A DNA stretch of 64,000 nucleotides, from assembly GCA_963924555.1 (NCBI GenBank), contig OZ004598.1:5554858-5618857 (forward strand), given 5' to 3'. Numbering within the stretch: position 1 is the stretch's first letter; every line of letters begins with the position of its first letter. The notes under the pieces are model-generated. The model was not told where the DNA came from and searched no databases. It saw nothing but the letters and a program-made list of their open reading frames with translations. The translations under genes were made by a program, and so were the position numbers. This document shows, one piece after another, positions 29,815 through 40,536 of the stretch. This DNA comes from Crambe crambe (taxonomy: Eukaryota > Porifera > Demospongiae > Poecilosclerida > Crambeidae).

Positions 29815-30034
29815 CTACTAGTATTACAACACCTCCACGTTCTCCACCACCATGAGAATCAGATTCTTCAACAAACCACCAGGAGTATGATGCTTACACT
29901 ATCACCATAAGAATCGTCTGGTGGTATTCCCCTCCCCACTTCCTTTATCTACAACACACGCAGTTGAAAAAAACATCTCACTTTATCAGTAGTAAAAGTT
30001 AGACATACAAACATACAAGTGGATACTGTCCTAA

Positions 30035-30693
30035 CTAACATGTACACGAACTTGCAGCCACTGGTTCTCCAGGATTTCCATCTAGAAGTCCAGGATTGTT
30101 CTGGGAAGTGGGAGTACCTGGGCTTTTATGCAGGGCTTTAGCTAGTTGAATAAATGCCTCACTGATGCCAGAGTTAGTCTTGCAGGAAATCGAGTGGTGT
30201 AATTCAAACTCGTGAGCTTTTGCAAATGATTTTGAGGTCATCTCGTCTATTTCCAGAGGCTCAATGTCGATCTTATTTCCAATTAGCATTCGAGTTGCAT
30301 TTGGGGCAAAGTTCTGAGTGTCCTTGATCCATTGGGAGAGGTAGTGAAGAGAAGATGCCTCTGCCACACTATACACAAATACAGCAGCATGTGCATTGCG
30401 ATAGTAATTGCGAGTCAATGTCCTGAAGCGTTCCACTCCTGCTGTGTCCCAAATACTCAACTATAAAGTAATAAACAATATCATTTTTTGGCTAAAACAA
30501 TCCAGTTGGATCTTACCATGATTGTCTCACCATCCACCTTTATGACTTTAGTGCAACTGTCTATTCCCGTGGTAGCCGTTTGATACTCATCGAATGTGTT
30601 GTCTTTAAGCCTCCTGAATAGAGATGTCTTTCCTACCCCCAGTTCTCCCAGAAGCACCACTTTATACGTCGGACCTCTGCTAGGAGCAGCCAT
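30035..30693 (-). CDS. Rab-like small GTPase A
   Basis: Two exons (30693-30517, 30460-30035), 200 residues. P-loop GELGVGKTS near residue 16, switch I threonine in TATTGIDS, switch II WDTAGVERFRTLTRNYYRNA, G4 GNKIDIE, G5 SCKTN. It ends SSCTC, a dual-cysteine prenylation tail typical of Rabs. The catalytic glutamine of WDTAGQE is replaced by valine, predicting slow GTP hydrolysis. The intron falls directly before the L-x-x-WDTAG segment, exactly as in the four GTPase genes that follow on the opposite strand. Vesicle traffic is the family role; which compartment cannot be said. It is the most canonical of the cluster except for the Gln. Confidence 0.88.
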
Positions 30694-30793
30694 TGCTATC
30701 GATATCTTTGTAGACCTGTCACGTGATAGATATTAGGTGTGGTTTGTATCGTCGTCTGTACTGTACCAGCAGCTCAGCTAGCTCAGCTCAAGA

Positions 30794-31468
30794 ATGGATG
30801 TTGCTCAGTACAAAGTCATTTTGCTTGGGGATCCAGGGGTTGGAAAAACTACGTTTTTCTTGCAACTTCGCGATAGCTCTTTCGTGGACACAGAAACTCG
30901 TCCGAGTGCATCTATTGGAGTGGAAGATTTGGAGTACACACATATGATTGGCGACACAGAAGTCAAAGTAAGGAGTTACATAAGAGATCTTCCATTCTTA
31001 ATGACTTTCCTCCATCTATTGTAGTGTTATCTGCATGATACTGGAGGAGGGGAAAGGTTTAGGACTCTGACCTCTAACTTTTATCGTAATGCATCTGCAG
31101 CCATTTTGATGTATAGTGTGGAGGATCGATTCACTTTTGAGAACCTGCAGGAGTGGATAGAGAATGCATGTGATAGTATTTGTGACATTGATAACTTTGT
31201 GTGGGCATTGGTAGGCAACAAATCTGATCTGCCTTTGGAGATAGAGCATGACACCATTCTAGCACGACAGGAACAACTTGGAACTAATCTGAGCTTCTTC
31301 ACTTCAGCCAAGACTGGAGAAAATGTGACTGCTACATTTGAACGGATCATTGAAGAACTACATGCCAGAAAGATTGATGGCGGGAGGCCAACTAAAGCTT
31401 CTAGCTCTTCCAAGGGAGTAAAAATAGGTGGTACTCATCACTCACAAGGAAAGAGTGGTTGCTGTTGA
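30794..31468 (+). CDS. Rab-like small GTPase B
   Basis: Two exons (30794-30967, 31025-31468), 205 residues. P-loop GDPGVGKTT, switch I PSASIGVEDLEYTH (the usual Thr is shifted or replaced), switch II HDTGGGERFRTLTSNFYRNA, G4 VGNKSDLP, G5 TSAKTG. It ends GKSGCC, a CC geranylgeranylation tail. Switch II has GGGE where Rabs have AGQE, so the catalytic Gln is lost and an extra Gly gained. The 5' end is divergent to GTPase A, 100 bp between start codons, implying a shared promoter. GTPase C lies 110 bp downstream on the same strand. Confidence 0.88.
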
Positions 31469-31580
31469 GGATGTTTTCTTTTTATCGTTTGTTCCCTGTA
31501 CTAAATTCTTGCTACTGATAATTTTGTGCACAAAAATAAAGTGGGCGTGGCTAGGTTGCAGCTCGATCGCGAGCAAAGAA

Positions 31581-32315
31581 ATGGAGGCAATTCCCGAGTA
31601 TAAGATAATTTTGCTGGGTGAACCTGGTGTGGGAAAGACAAACTTCTTCTTCAGACTGATGAACGGTGTGTTTATTGGTAATACAGCATCTACTGTGTCT
31701 ACAGGGATAGAACACATGGAGTACAAGATGAAAATCAATGGATCTTACATAAAGGTGACTATGAACTCAGGTAGATAGCTCTCATAAAGCCTGTATAGAA
31801 ATCACCTGAAGCTTAAGCCTGTTGGGCATGGTGACACTGATGATTTCATTTCTGTTTAGGCTAATCTGTATGACACTGCTGGAGGGGAACGATTTCGAAC
31901 ACTGACTTCCAACTATTATCTTAACTCTGATGCTGCCATACTCATGTACAGCGTGGAGGACAGTTATTCGTTTGAGCGCCTCAAAGATGAGGTTGACAAT
32001 GCCCAAAAATTTGTCAATTTTGACGAATTTGTGTGGGTTCTGGTTGGCCATAAATCTGACCTGAGTTGTGAAATCTCTCCGGATACTGTTGCAGCCTGGG
32101 CTGCACAGCTTGAAACCAAACTCAGTTTTTTTGCCTCATCAAAAACCGGAGAAAACGTAGTCCAACTGTTTGATAAGGTTATCTCCCATGTACACAAGGT
32201 TCGTCGTGGACGGCCAGCTCGGCAGTCATATGGGCAAGTGCATACTCTTCATAAACCTCTTATCACCAAGTCGCACAAAGAGACTGCTAGTACCACTACA
32301 GCTTGCAATTGCTAG
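31581..32315 (+). CDS. Rab-like small GTPase C
   Basis: Two exons (31581-31754, 31860-32315), 209 residues. P-loop GEPGVGKTN (Ser/Thr of GKT/S followed by Asn), switch I TVSTGIEHMEYK, switch II YDTAGGERFRTLTSNYYLNS, G4 VGHKSDLS (Asn of NKxD replaced by His), G5 ASSKTG. The tail TTTACNC can be prenylated. Catalytic Gln is replaced by Gly. It is closest to GTPase B (shared FRTLTSN, ILMYSVED, EFVWVLVG/FVWALVG), so B and C are probably a recent duplicate pair. Weaker guanine specificity is expected from the G4 change, but this is inference. Confidence 0.87.
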
Positions 32316-32448
32316 CTGGCAACTTTCATTTTGAAATCATAGATAGTTGAACACTGGTATCATTGCAATTTTTTAATATCATTAAATTATTTTTATGCTA
32401 GGGTGAAAGTACAGTATGAAAATAATAATGGTAGGTAATGAATAGGTA

Positions 32449-33182
32449 ATGAATAGACCCACAGATCAACCCTACAACATAATTTTGACTGGTCCCTTTG
32501 GAGTGGGGAAGACTACTATATTCAAGAAGTTGTCTAGTGAGATGCACTTGGATTGCAGGTATGAAAGTGTGAGTAGTGTTGCTAAGAGTATGTTGCACTT
32601 GGACAAGTGGACTCATACAGCTCATGTGGATGGCACTGAAATCAAGGTAGGTAAGTACATTTGTAGTAGGCTAGCTCTGCTCAACATTGTGCACTTCTCA
32701 ATGTGTGTGTGTGTGTGTAGGCAACTTTATGGGACACAGGAAACTTGGAGCATAATGGAATAAATAATGTGACTCGTTCTTACTTTAGACAAGCCGTGGG
32801 AGTGATTCTTGTGTATGATGCGGGAAACAGAGAGACAATTAGTGCCCTTACTGACTGGATGTTGTGTGTCAAGGAGAACTTTAGCTGGCAGTGGCAAAGC
32901 TATATCACATTTGCTCTCTGGGAGAATGACAGAGACCAACCTATGAACCCTGTCACACCCGAGGATCTGAACACCTTTATTGCTGGGAATGGACTGAGTA
33001 AAGAAGTGTGTTACAGTGTCAGTGCATACACCGGGAGCAATTTATTTGAGAGCTATCAGTCTGTACTGGAAAAGGTCCATCATCGGTTGACAGAAATGAA
33101 GTCTTTTAGTGGCTGTGAATCTCAGCATAGAGCCGAAGCACCAGTTGAGTCTTCAAGGGGCTCATTTTGTAGCAAATGTTGA
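32449..33182 (+). CDS. Divergent Rab-like GTPase D with degenerate G3/G4
   Basis: Two exons (32449-32646, 32721-33182), 219 residues. The P-loop GPFGVGKTTIF is intact. Switch I is extended and unlike Rabs (SVSSVAKSMLHLDKWTH). Switch II is WDTGNLEHNGINNVTRSYFR: WDTG is kept but the AGQE-R part is gone. G4 reads FALWENDRDQ in place of GNKxDL. G5 VSAYTG is Rab-like. The end CSKC resembles a CxC prenylation tail. The same intron position proves kinship with A-C and E. It likely binds nucleotide phosphate but may not hydrolyse it or may not select guanine; it could be a pseudo-GTPase. The intron contains a (TG)n run at 32703-32718. Confidence 0.82.
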
Positions 33183-33370
33183 AAGGATTCATGTACAATG
33201 TTCACATTAAACCGTATCTTACAAATGACTGTGGACAGCTATTCATGTCTTTTGTTATTGTGCAGAATTTGCATTTTCAGTTGTCTTGTAATTATTCACA
33301 ACTGACGTAGCACTACCTAAAATGGAAAGGGGTAAGGCCTAAGGTCACTTGGGTGGTGGAGAAACGAGCA

Positions 33371-34078
33371 ATGCCTGTAGAATATAGCTTTGTGTTGGCT
33401 GGGAAGTACGGAGTGGGGAAGACTTCCATCTTCAAGAAGCTCAAGACGGGCCACGCCCCCGAAGGAATAACGGAGGGAAGCAGCAGGAATGCCTTTTCTT
33501 ATACCACCGATGATGGGGGGCTGGAAAATTACTTTTATGAGAGAGAAATCAATGGTAGAAAAATCAAGGTAGGATACTTGCCAATACGTCTAAATGAGTG
33601 TTTAATCTATCTAATCCAACAGGTGACTTTGTGGGATACAGGTGGTCAAGAACGTTATGAATCAATGACTGCCAACTATTATCGCAATGCTAATGCAGTC
33701 ATCTTGGTCTATGCACTCGATGAAGAGAGCACTTTCTATTCTCTTAATGAATTGGTAGCAGAAGCCAAGGACGTCAATCGCCTCGGAGATCAACTAGTGT
33801 TAGCTGCTTGGGGGAGCAAGTCAGACCTCCCAGCTTTTCAAAAGACTGTGAAAGAAGATTCAATTGCTGCTCTAAGTAGCAAGTTTAAAATTCCAAACGA
33901 GCTCAATTGTAAAGTGAATGTATTTGATGATAGTGTAGAGAGGGCCATGCGAACTTTAACAGAATATGTAGACCAAATGTTTGCAAGTATTGACACCAGT
34001 AATGACGATGTCATGACCTTGGACAGAACCGAACCAAATCCATCACAACCTAGGAACAGATGTTGTGACAGATTTTAA
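33371..34078 (+). CDS. Divergent Rab-like GTPase E
   Basis: Two exons (33371-33568, 33623-34078), 217 residues, taking the ATG of MPVEYSFVL; the frame extends a few GTG codons upstream without an ATG. P-loop GKYGVGKTSIFKKL, very similar to GTPase D (GVGKTTIFKKL). Switch I is expanded (AFSYTTDDGGLENYFY). Switch II is canonical, WDTGGQERYESMTANYYRNA, so unlike A-D the catalytic Gln is kept. G4 is WGSKSDLP (Asn replaced by Ser); G5 is lost (CKVNV). The C-terminus RCCDRF is CaaX-like rather than the CC or CxC of its neighbours. D and E appear to be a second duplicate pair. Compartment unknown. Confidence 0.84.
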   Translation: MPVEYSFVLAGKYGVGKTSIFKKLKTGHAPEGITEGSSRNAFSYTTDDGGLENYFYEREINGRKIKVGYLPIRLNECLIYLIQQVTLWDTGGQERYESMTANYYRNANAVILVYALDEESTFYSLNELVAEAKDVNRLGDQLVLAAWGSKSDLPAFQKTVKEDSIAALSSKFKIPNELNCKVNVFDDSVERAMRTLTEYVDQMFASIDTSNDDVMTLDRTEPNPSQPRNRCCDRF

Positions 34079-34112
34079 CAGTAATCAGGTTTTATATGAG
34101 TTTGCAGTTTGT

Positions 34113-34198
34113 CAATAATAGAGGTACTAACTGTGTTGAATACATTGACTTTGTTCAATAATAGAGGTACTAACTGTGTTGAATACATTGACTTTGTT
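34113..34198. repeat. 43-bp direct tandem duplication downstream of GTPase E
   Basis: Two identical head-to-tail copies, 34113-34155 and 34156-34198, each starting caataatagaggtactaac and ending attgactttgtt. They lie between the GTPase E stop and the NFS1 stop. Identity of the copies implies a recent slip or duplication. They may sit in the 3' UTR of one or both genes. Confidence 0.9.
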
Positions 34199-34243
34199 TA
34201 AAGTGCTCGTGTTTGTGAGAAAGATTGTTTGACTCTAGCATTA

Positions 34244-37194
34244 TCAGTGCTGGCTCCATTGAATTGACTTGAGGTCAATGCCTTCTTTCACCATCTCATA
34301 CAAAGGGCTGGGTAAAACAATTATTAAGTGGCATAAATAGATCATAAATATGAGTACCTCATCTGACGTAAAGTAGTAACACTTTTGACGCAATGTTTTA
34401 TGGTGTACTCTACCTCCTCATCAGTAGTGAAACGTCCGATTCCAAACCTACACAGCACACCTTGTATCAATATCAATACTACACAGCAACACTGCACTAT
34501 TTATGAACCTGATGGAAGAGTGTGCCAGGTCTTCATCTGCTCCTATAGCTCTGAGAACATAGGACGGTTCGAGAGATGCAGAGGTACATGCACTGCAGTG
34601 GAGGGAAAAAGTGTTCTCTTCCTTGCATGTCACACAATTTTAGAGTTATTTTACCTTCCAGAAGATAAAGCCACATTCTTCATGGCCATGAGCAAACTTT
34701 CCCCTTCCACAAAAGCAAAAGATAAATTTACACAGCCTACACATACAAATTATGGAAGGACCTGCCACAGCATAATATCATCCATACCATCATATGTTTG
34801 CTCAGGATCACCATTTCTAATCACATGATCCAACTGTGACATTATTCCATCTACCAGTTTCTTGGATAATCTTGAGATGTGCACACGGTCATACTACAAA
34901 TGAATAGACAAGGTGACCAGTGACCACACTGTTTGACACACCACATCCACACCCACTTCCATCTCCTGACCAGCGACGTAGCAAGCAGCTCCCAGTCCTA
35001 CAGCTAGTGTGTGTGGTACAGTACCACTGCGCATTCCTCTAAAAACACAAATAGCTAGACTCAGTCAGATGCATGCTTCCTTGCCCGTCTGCTGACCTCT
35101 CCTGCCCTCCACCACTCATGACTGGTTCTATTCTCACTCGAGGCCTTCTGCGTACATACAGTGCTCCAACTCCCTTGGGACCGTAAAGTTTGTGGCCACT
35201 GATGGACATGAGATCAATCTTGAGTTGATTAACATCCATTGGTATCTTCCCTACTGCCTATGATTACGATCATGGGGAAGACGAATATGCAACAGGATGC
35301 ACTAGGTACAGTACCTGGGCAGCATCAGTGTGGAAAAATACTTTCTTGGAACGACATAGTTCTCCTGCATAATATAATTGTTAAACTTTGCATTCAGCTA
35401 TATATTATTACAAACAACATACCTATCTCCTCTACGGGCTGTCTCACTCCAATCTCATTATTAACTGTCATAATCGAGACAAGTGATGTATCAGGGCGAA
35501 GTGCAGCTTCCAGCTCCTATAAGTAACGACTCATAGCATAGCATAGCATAGCATATGACAGTCACATGACAGCCACCTTGAGATCTATAACTCCATTCTG
35601 TTGCACTGGAAGATATGTCACTGAAAAGCCTTCATTTTCCATCGCCCTGCACGAATCCAACACACACTTGTGTTCCTACAGAACAATTTAATATGACGAA
35701 GGCAAAGGATGGAGAACCACTCACTGTCTGAACTGTAATTATGTGGTTCTTCTTTGCCTTGTAAAAATGTGCTATTCCCTGCACAAAAAAAAATATTCAC
35801 CAATCAATCTCTCTTGAAACCCTTTACCAAGTTATTACTTTCAGGTCGTCTATCATACTAACCTTAATAGCCATGTTATTTGCTTCGGTAGCTCCACTGG
35901 TAAACACAATCTCACGCGGATCTGCTCCTATTAATGTTGCCACTTGCTTGAATCGAAAAATAATCACCACATAATAAACACAACTGGAAGTGGACTCACC
36001 TCTCTGGCTACTTCAACTGCCTTTTCACTCTCCCAGCCATAAGCATGTGTACGAGAGTGAGGGTTTCCATAGTAAGCAGACAGGTATGGCATCATTGTAT
36101 CTAGAACACGTGGATCCTGGGGTACCAGCAGTACATAATGCAAATTGAGGTGTAGTGGGTTGCAGTCTATTATGCTGGCATAATTTCAGGCATAATATAT
36201 AGGTACTCTCATATTATGGGGTGCCGTTTGTCTCAAAATTCAGTCGGGAAGGAATTTACACAGGTGGTGGACATTTATCAACACGGGATGGACATTTACC
36301 ATCCTCAACACACAGGGGGTGGGGATTTACTAAATCTCAACCATGCTCACACACAGGGTGTTGGACATTTACAAAATCTCAACCATGCTCACACATGGGT
36401 GGTGGACATTTACAAAATCTCAACCATACTCACACATGCAGGGGGTAGACATTTACTGAATCTCAACCATGTTCACACACAGGGGGTGGGAATTCAACCA
36501 TATACTCACACAGGGTGGACATTTACTAAATGTCCACCACCTGTGTAGCTATGAGCATGGTTGAGATTTAGTAAATGTCCACATCCTGTGTTGATAAATG
36601 TCCACCGCCTGTGTAAATTCCTTCTCGACTGAATTTTGAGACAAATGGCACCCCATACTCTCAAGCATCATGCACAATGGTAGCATAATGTATTTTGAGG
36701 CATAATTAAGGGTCAAGGAAGCAAGTAATCTCACAAACCATAATTATCTAGGTATCATTGGAATGCATGCAATAATGGCTAGCACATGGCTAAACAACCT
36801 CTAGGTTGTGTGTGAAGAAGAAAACTCAGTAATATTATGGGCACAATCGAGAACATGATGGGGTCAAACAGGATAACAAGCATTAAAAAGAAAGCAAAAT
36901 AGGTAACTTTTTGCTCAAAAGCATAAAAATAAAAAAAAGCACAATAGATTGATGCCTAGTTGCATACCATTGGAGTAGTAGCTGCATTATCCAAGTACAG
37001 TGGTCTCACACTTTCATCCTGAGGAATATCAGTACCACCTACAGCATGCATGGTTAATTACATGTGCTAGCTAAGATTAAGCTGGCTAGAGACTGACTTG
37101 CTGTCACCACTTGCTGAAAATTTTGTGATGACACATGGAAACCTTTCATCAAGCGTTGATAGAGTCCGGGTACCCGCCTTGCTATCACATTCAT
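34244..37194 (-). CDS. NFS1: Cysteine desulfurase, mitochondrial
   Basis: About ten exons. The start [18 protein letters not shown] is Arg-rich, fitting a mitochondrial presequence. Further exons show the PLP-binding [20 protein letters not shown] (the Lys of GHK) and MSGGGQERG. The catalytic-loop exon reads [19 protein letters not shown], with the active Cys in SxSAC followed by LAHSSIR. The C-terminus is [20 protein letters not shown], almost identical to the animal enzyme as I recall it. NFS1 takes sulfur from cysteine for Fe-S cluster assembly on ISCU, with ISD11 and ACP as partners, and for tRNA thiolation. An intron at about 36125-36965 holds a fold-back repeat element. The gene diverges from RBM39 across 180 bp. 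Confidence 0.94.
36215..36657. mobile_element. Fold-back / MITE-like element with long inverted ends inside an NFS1 intron
   Basis: The left end tatggggtgccgtttgtctc (from 36215) and the right end, read on the other strand, tatggggtgccatttgtctc (from 36657), are inverted copies. The match continues through ...aaattcagtcg, ggaatttacacaggtggtgg and catttatcaacac for about 80 bp with few mismatches. Both ends start with TA, compatible with a TA target duplication as in mariner-like MITEs. An octamer tactctca also flanks both sides (with 5 extra bases on the left). The middle holds 4-5 degenerate tandem units of about 45 bp (catttac[at]aaatctcaac, catgctcacacac, aggg). No transposase is encoded. 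Confidence 0.75.
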
Positions 37195-37374
37195 CTCTAG
37201 AATTCAGAGTATCATGAGAGTTTGTTTATCAAGAACACGTGTGCTGATTTGAAGAATCCGGATATCCGGATATCCGGACATAAGAAGTTGTGACCACGTG
37301 CGCACAACTTATGGCGGCCATCTTGCAGGTTGAAGGTTGAGGACGACTAGAAGGACTAGAAGTTGTTTTGAAAT
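37195..37374. promoter_or_regulatory. Bidirectional promoter region NFS1/RBM39
   Basis: 180 bp lie between the two divergent start codons. At about 37258-37279 the octamer tccggata occurs three times in near-tandem (aatccggatatccggatatccggac), which includes palindromic atatccggat units and ETS-like GGA cores. A further atggcggccatcttg at about 37312-37326 resembles a YY1 site, common at animal housekeeping promoters. No TATA box is seen. Binding by these factors is inferred. Confidence 0.5.
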
Positions 37375-40300
37375 ATGGCAGATGACTTGGATGATGTCGA
37401 TGATGTGCTAGAAGCTCCCTTTAGGAAAGGGAATGCTCCGGAGGTGAGAATAACATACCAAATCAAACTTTAGACTGGTTTGCTATTGTGGGTATGTTAG
37501 CTATAGCTAGCTAAAGAATAGCGATAGTTTGAAGAGTATCATATACATGCAGTGATCGAAATATTCATTCACCTTACCTAGGTATGACCTTTGACCCAGT
37601 GCTGGCAGGCCGGGTGGTCGGACAGGCCGGCGACGTGCACACATGATATGCATACATTGTTATTTCACTGCATGTTTTTATGTAGATGACTGGTTTGAAA
37701 AAGATGCCATGAATTAACATTGATACGCCATGCTGTGGCCTATGGTAATCTACCACAGCCTTTAGCTACATGTATTTGTGTGTATTGTGTAAACACATTC
37801 CCAGGGTCTCCAAAGTTTCAGATTTTATCCAAAGACTCAGATTTTTATACACTCTGTTCAGTATTTGGACAGGATTTCTCCTGCACTAGCCTAATACTCA
37901 GATTTTTTTAATTTAAGAGAAAATTCAATTTTTATTCTAATATATAAAACAAGTGTACAATAAATGGAAGTAATAATGTTGAGTCAGAGTTGGTGGATAC
38001 TCTGACATCTCTGTTTATACAATGTCAATTCAATGAGTATTTGAACAAAGTAAAAGTTGTATGAATGTAATATCTTCATTAGAAGATTCTCATTAGCCAT
38101 ATGCACCCATAATTTTTTCACAGACTATTGTTTTTTGAGCTAGCTATGTAGGTATGGTCTATTAATTTTGTATTCAGATTTTCTTTGGATTTTTTTGATA
38201 TTAAAAGTTTCGATTTTTTCACAGAGTTTTCAAATTTTAACTTTGGAAACCCTTCCACCATAATTACCCTGCGTTGCGCACGCGCAACTGGTGAAGTGAC
38301 CAAGAATTTCTTGTCTGTCTACATATGATAGCTCTCGTCCTGTATCCTGTTCTATCCACTCCTACTGAGACCACTATTCCTTGAGCTTTCCAATCCAGTG
38401 GTGTGCTAGCGCATGCGTAGGGTATAAAATTCAGTGCTACTAAATGAATCAAAAAATCCATGTTCCATATTATGTAGTGCTTGGTAGTACTACTTTTTTA
38501 TTATTATTTTAGGGGAATGGAGGTCAGAGTCCATCCTCGAGTGTTGAGGGAAAGAAGAAAAGGTGAGTTCCAGTGTATTGTGATTTTTTGATCCTCCTTT
38601 TATTCCATCCACTTGCAGATCAAAGCATCGTCATCGTCGTAGTAGACACTCTCGATCTCGTTCACCAAGCTACTCTCCCTCGCAAAGGAAGCACAAAAGG
38701 TCAGTACCACTAGAATAGTAATAATCGGTTTTTTAATGTCGGTAATTTGGTACAAGGTCTGGGTCCAGGGAGAGACGTCGCCATTCAGATTACAGACGCA
38801 GATCGGGCTCAAGAGAAAGGCGGCGGAGGTCGGGATCCAGAGACAGGCGGGGGTCTAGAGAGAGGCATCGAGGATCGGGTTCCAGAGACAGGCGCCAGAG
38901 GTCAGGATCTAGAGATAGGTGGCGAAGATCTCGGTCCAAAGATAGGCAGAGGAAGAAGAGTATGTCACCTGGGTACAGAGGGAGGGGGAGATCACGGAGT
39001 CGCTCCCCTTTGAAGAAGCCTCCTGGAGATCACTTGGGCATGTACAGGTATCGAGATACTGTTGGCTTGTGTATGCATTTTAGTAGGAATTGTGTAGACG
39101 TGTAGGTGGGCGATCACCCGATCCAGAACCACCTTCGGAAGAAAGGGACCGGAGGACAGTTATGTGCATGCAGTTGGCAGCTAAAGTAGGGCCCAAGGAA
39201 CTAGAAGAGTTTTTCCAACAAGTGGGGCAGGTCAAGGAAGTCAAGATGATAGCTGACAAGAACTCTCGTCGTTCTAAGGGTATAGCATACATCGAGTTTC
39301 ATGACGAGAGCAGCGTGACTCCTGCCTTGCAGCTAACTGGACATAAACTCTTTGGTGTGCCAATTATCGTCCAACCAACAATGGCTGAAAAGAACAGGTA
39401 TGTTTAGAATGTTTGCTCACAAAGAAGGGGTAGTATGTTGTATTTATTTGATAGACTAGCTGCACAGGCCCAGAATCTCATGAAGAAAGAAGGTCCTCGT
39501 AATCTCTACGTGGGCTCCCTTCATTATAACATTAACGAACAAATGTTGAAGAAAATATTTGAGCCATTTGGTTATGTGGAAAAAATGACAATTCAGCGTG
39601 ATGAAAATGGACTCTCCAAAGGCTATGGATTCATTGAGGTAAGTAACTTGAAAAGAATTTTTTATTTTCAGTTGGTTACTTTGCTTGTCTAATTTTCAGT
39701 TTCGTGATTCTGAAGCGGCAGAGCGTGCCAAGGTGAACCTTGATGGCTTTGAATTGGCAGGACGGCCAATCAAAGTGAATCAGGTGACTGATCGTGGAGA
39801 CCCCATTGGAGGTGCTATGGAGCTATTGGATAGTGATAACTTTACTGCTGGAGTGGGGATGACCCAGCAAGGTCGAGCCAACCTTATGGCAAAGTTGGCA
39901 GAAGGGCACAATGCAGGTACGTGTACACATGCATACAAGCTGCGTGGCATTTGTGTAATTTTTGCAGGGCTAGTGGTACCTACTATCCCAGCTCTGGCAT
40001 CACAACCCCAATCTTTAGGCCTTGCTGCATCGACCTGCTTCACACTAAGCAATATGTTTGATCCTACCACCGAGAACGAACCTGGTTGGGAAAATGATAT
40101 ACGCGATGACGTTCTTGAAGAGTGTGGTGCTTTTGGAAGCGTGGTTCATATTCATGTAGATATGTATTCCCAGGTATAGTGAGGTGTCATGTTGCAAGAT
40201 TTGTTGTAACACATGGATGTCTCTATTAGGGTGATGTGTATGTCAAGTGTGCAAATACACAAGTGGCTGCAGCAGCTGTCCAGTCTCTTGGTGGGCGGTT

Positions 40301-40406
40301 CTTTGCTGGGAAGAAGATAGAGGCCCAGTTTATTCCGGAGTCACAGTATCGCTTGAAATTTCCAGAATCGATTACTGCCATGACACCACTTAAACCCTCT
40401 TCATGA
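37375..40406 (+). CDS. RBM39: RNA-binding protein 39 (CAPER-alpha), splicing factor
   Basis: Exon 1 is MADDLDDVDDVLEAPFRKGN; intron 1 is about 1 kb. Exons at about 38512-39050 give a long Arg/Ser/Asp domain (SKHRHRRSRHSRSRS, SGSRDRRQRS, SRSRSPLKK). RRM1 contains RTVMCMQLAAKVGPKELEEF and RSKGIAYIEF. RRM2 contains GPRNLYVGSLHYNINEQML and GLSKGYGFIEF. A linker carries LAEGHNAG and LSNMFDPTTENEPGW. The C-terminal UHM-type RRM is DVYVKCANTQVAAAAVQSLG with GRFFAGKKIEAQFIP. RBM39 is a U2AF65-like nuclear splicing factor that also co-activates transcription. The UHM ends with the conserved YRLKFPES. All domain boundaries match the family. The start is supported by the immediate acidic N-terminus. Confidence 0.95.
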
Positions 40407-40503
40407 ACTTTTCTTTGCTGAGCACACGTTATATTAGTGAACTTGACTAATTATCATGCTATGTATGCAGATTATATTTAGTAGCGCGGGCGTATTACAT
40501 GTG

Positions 40504-40516
40504 CCCCCCCCCCCCC
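40504..40516. repeat. Homopolymer C run
   Basis: Thirteen consecutive C in the short interval between RBM39 and SNRNP25, 20 bp before the SNRNP25 start codon. It is the longest G/C homopolymer seen in the window and lies where a promoter or 5' leader is expected. Confidence 0.9.
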
Positions 40517-40536
40517 AAAGTCCTGGCTATATTATT

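Noticed and set aside
33353-33370. Upstream start for GTPase E
   Set aside because: The extension begins with GTG; the first ATG is at 33371 and places the P-loop at the usual distance.
35531-35555. atagc pentamer repeat in NFS1 intron
   Set aside because: Four short copies only; ordinary microsatellite of no evident role. The (TG)n at 32703, 43502 and (AC)n at 57942 are treated likewise.
36216-36548. Two frames of 75 and 110 codons with His/Thr-rich repeats
   Set aside because: They lie inside the fold-back element and only reflect its internal tandem units.
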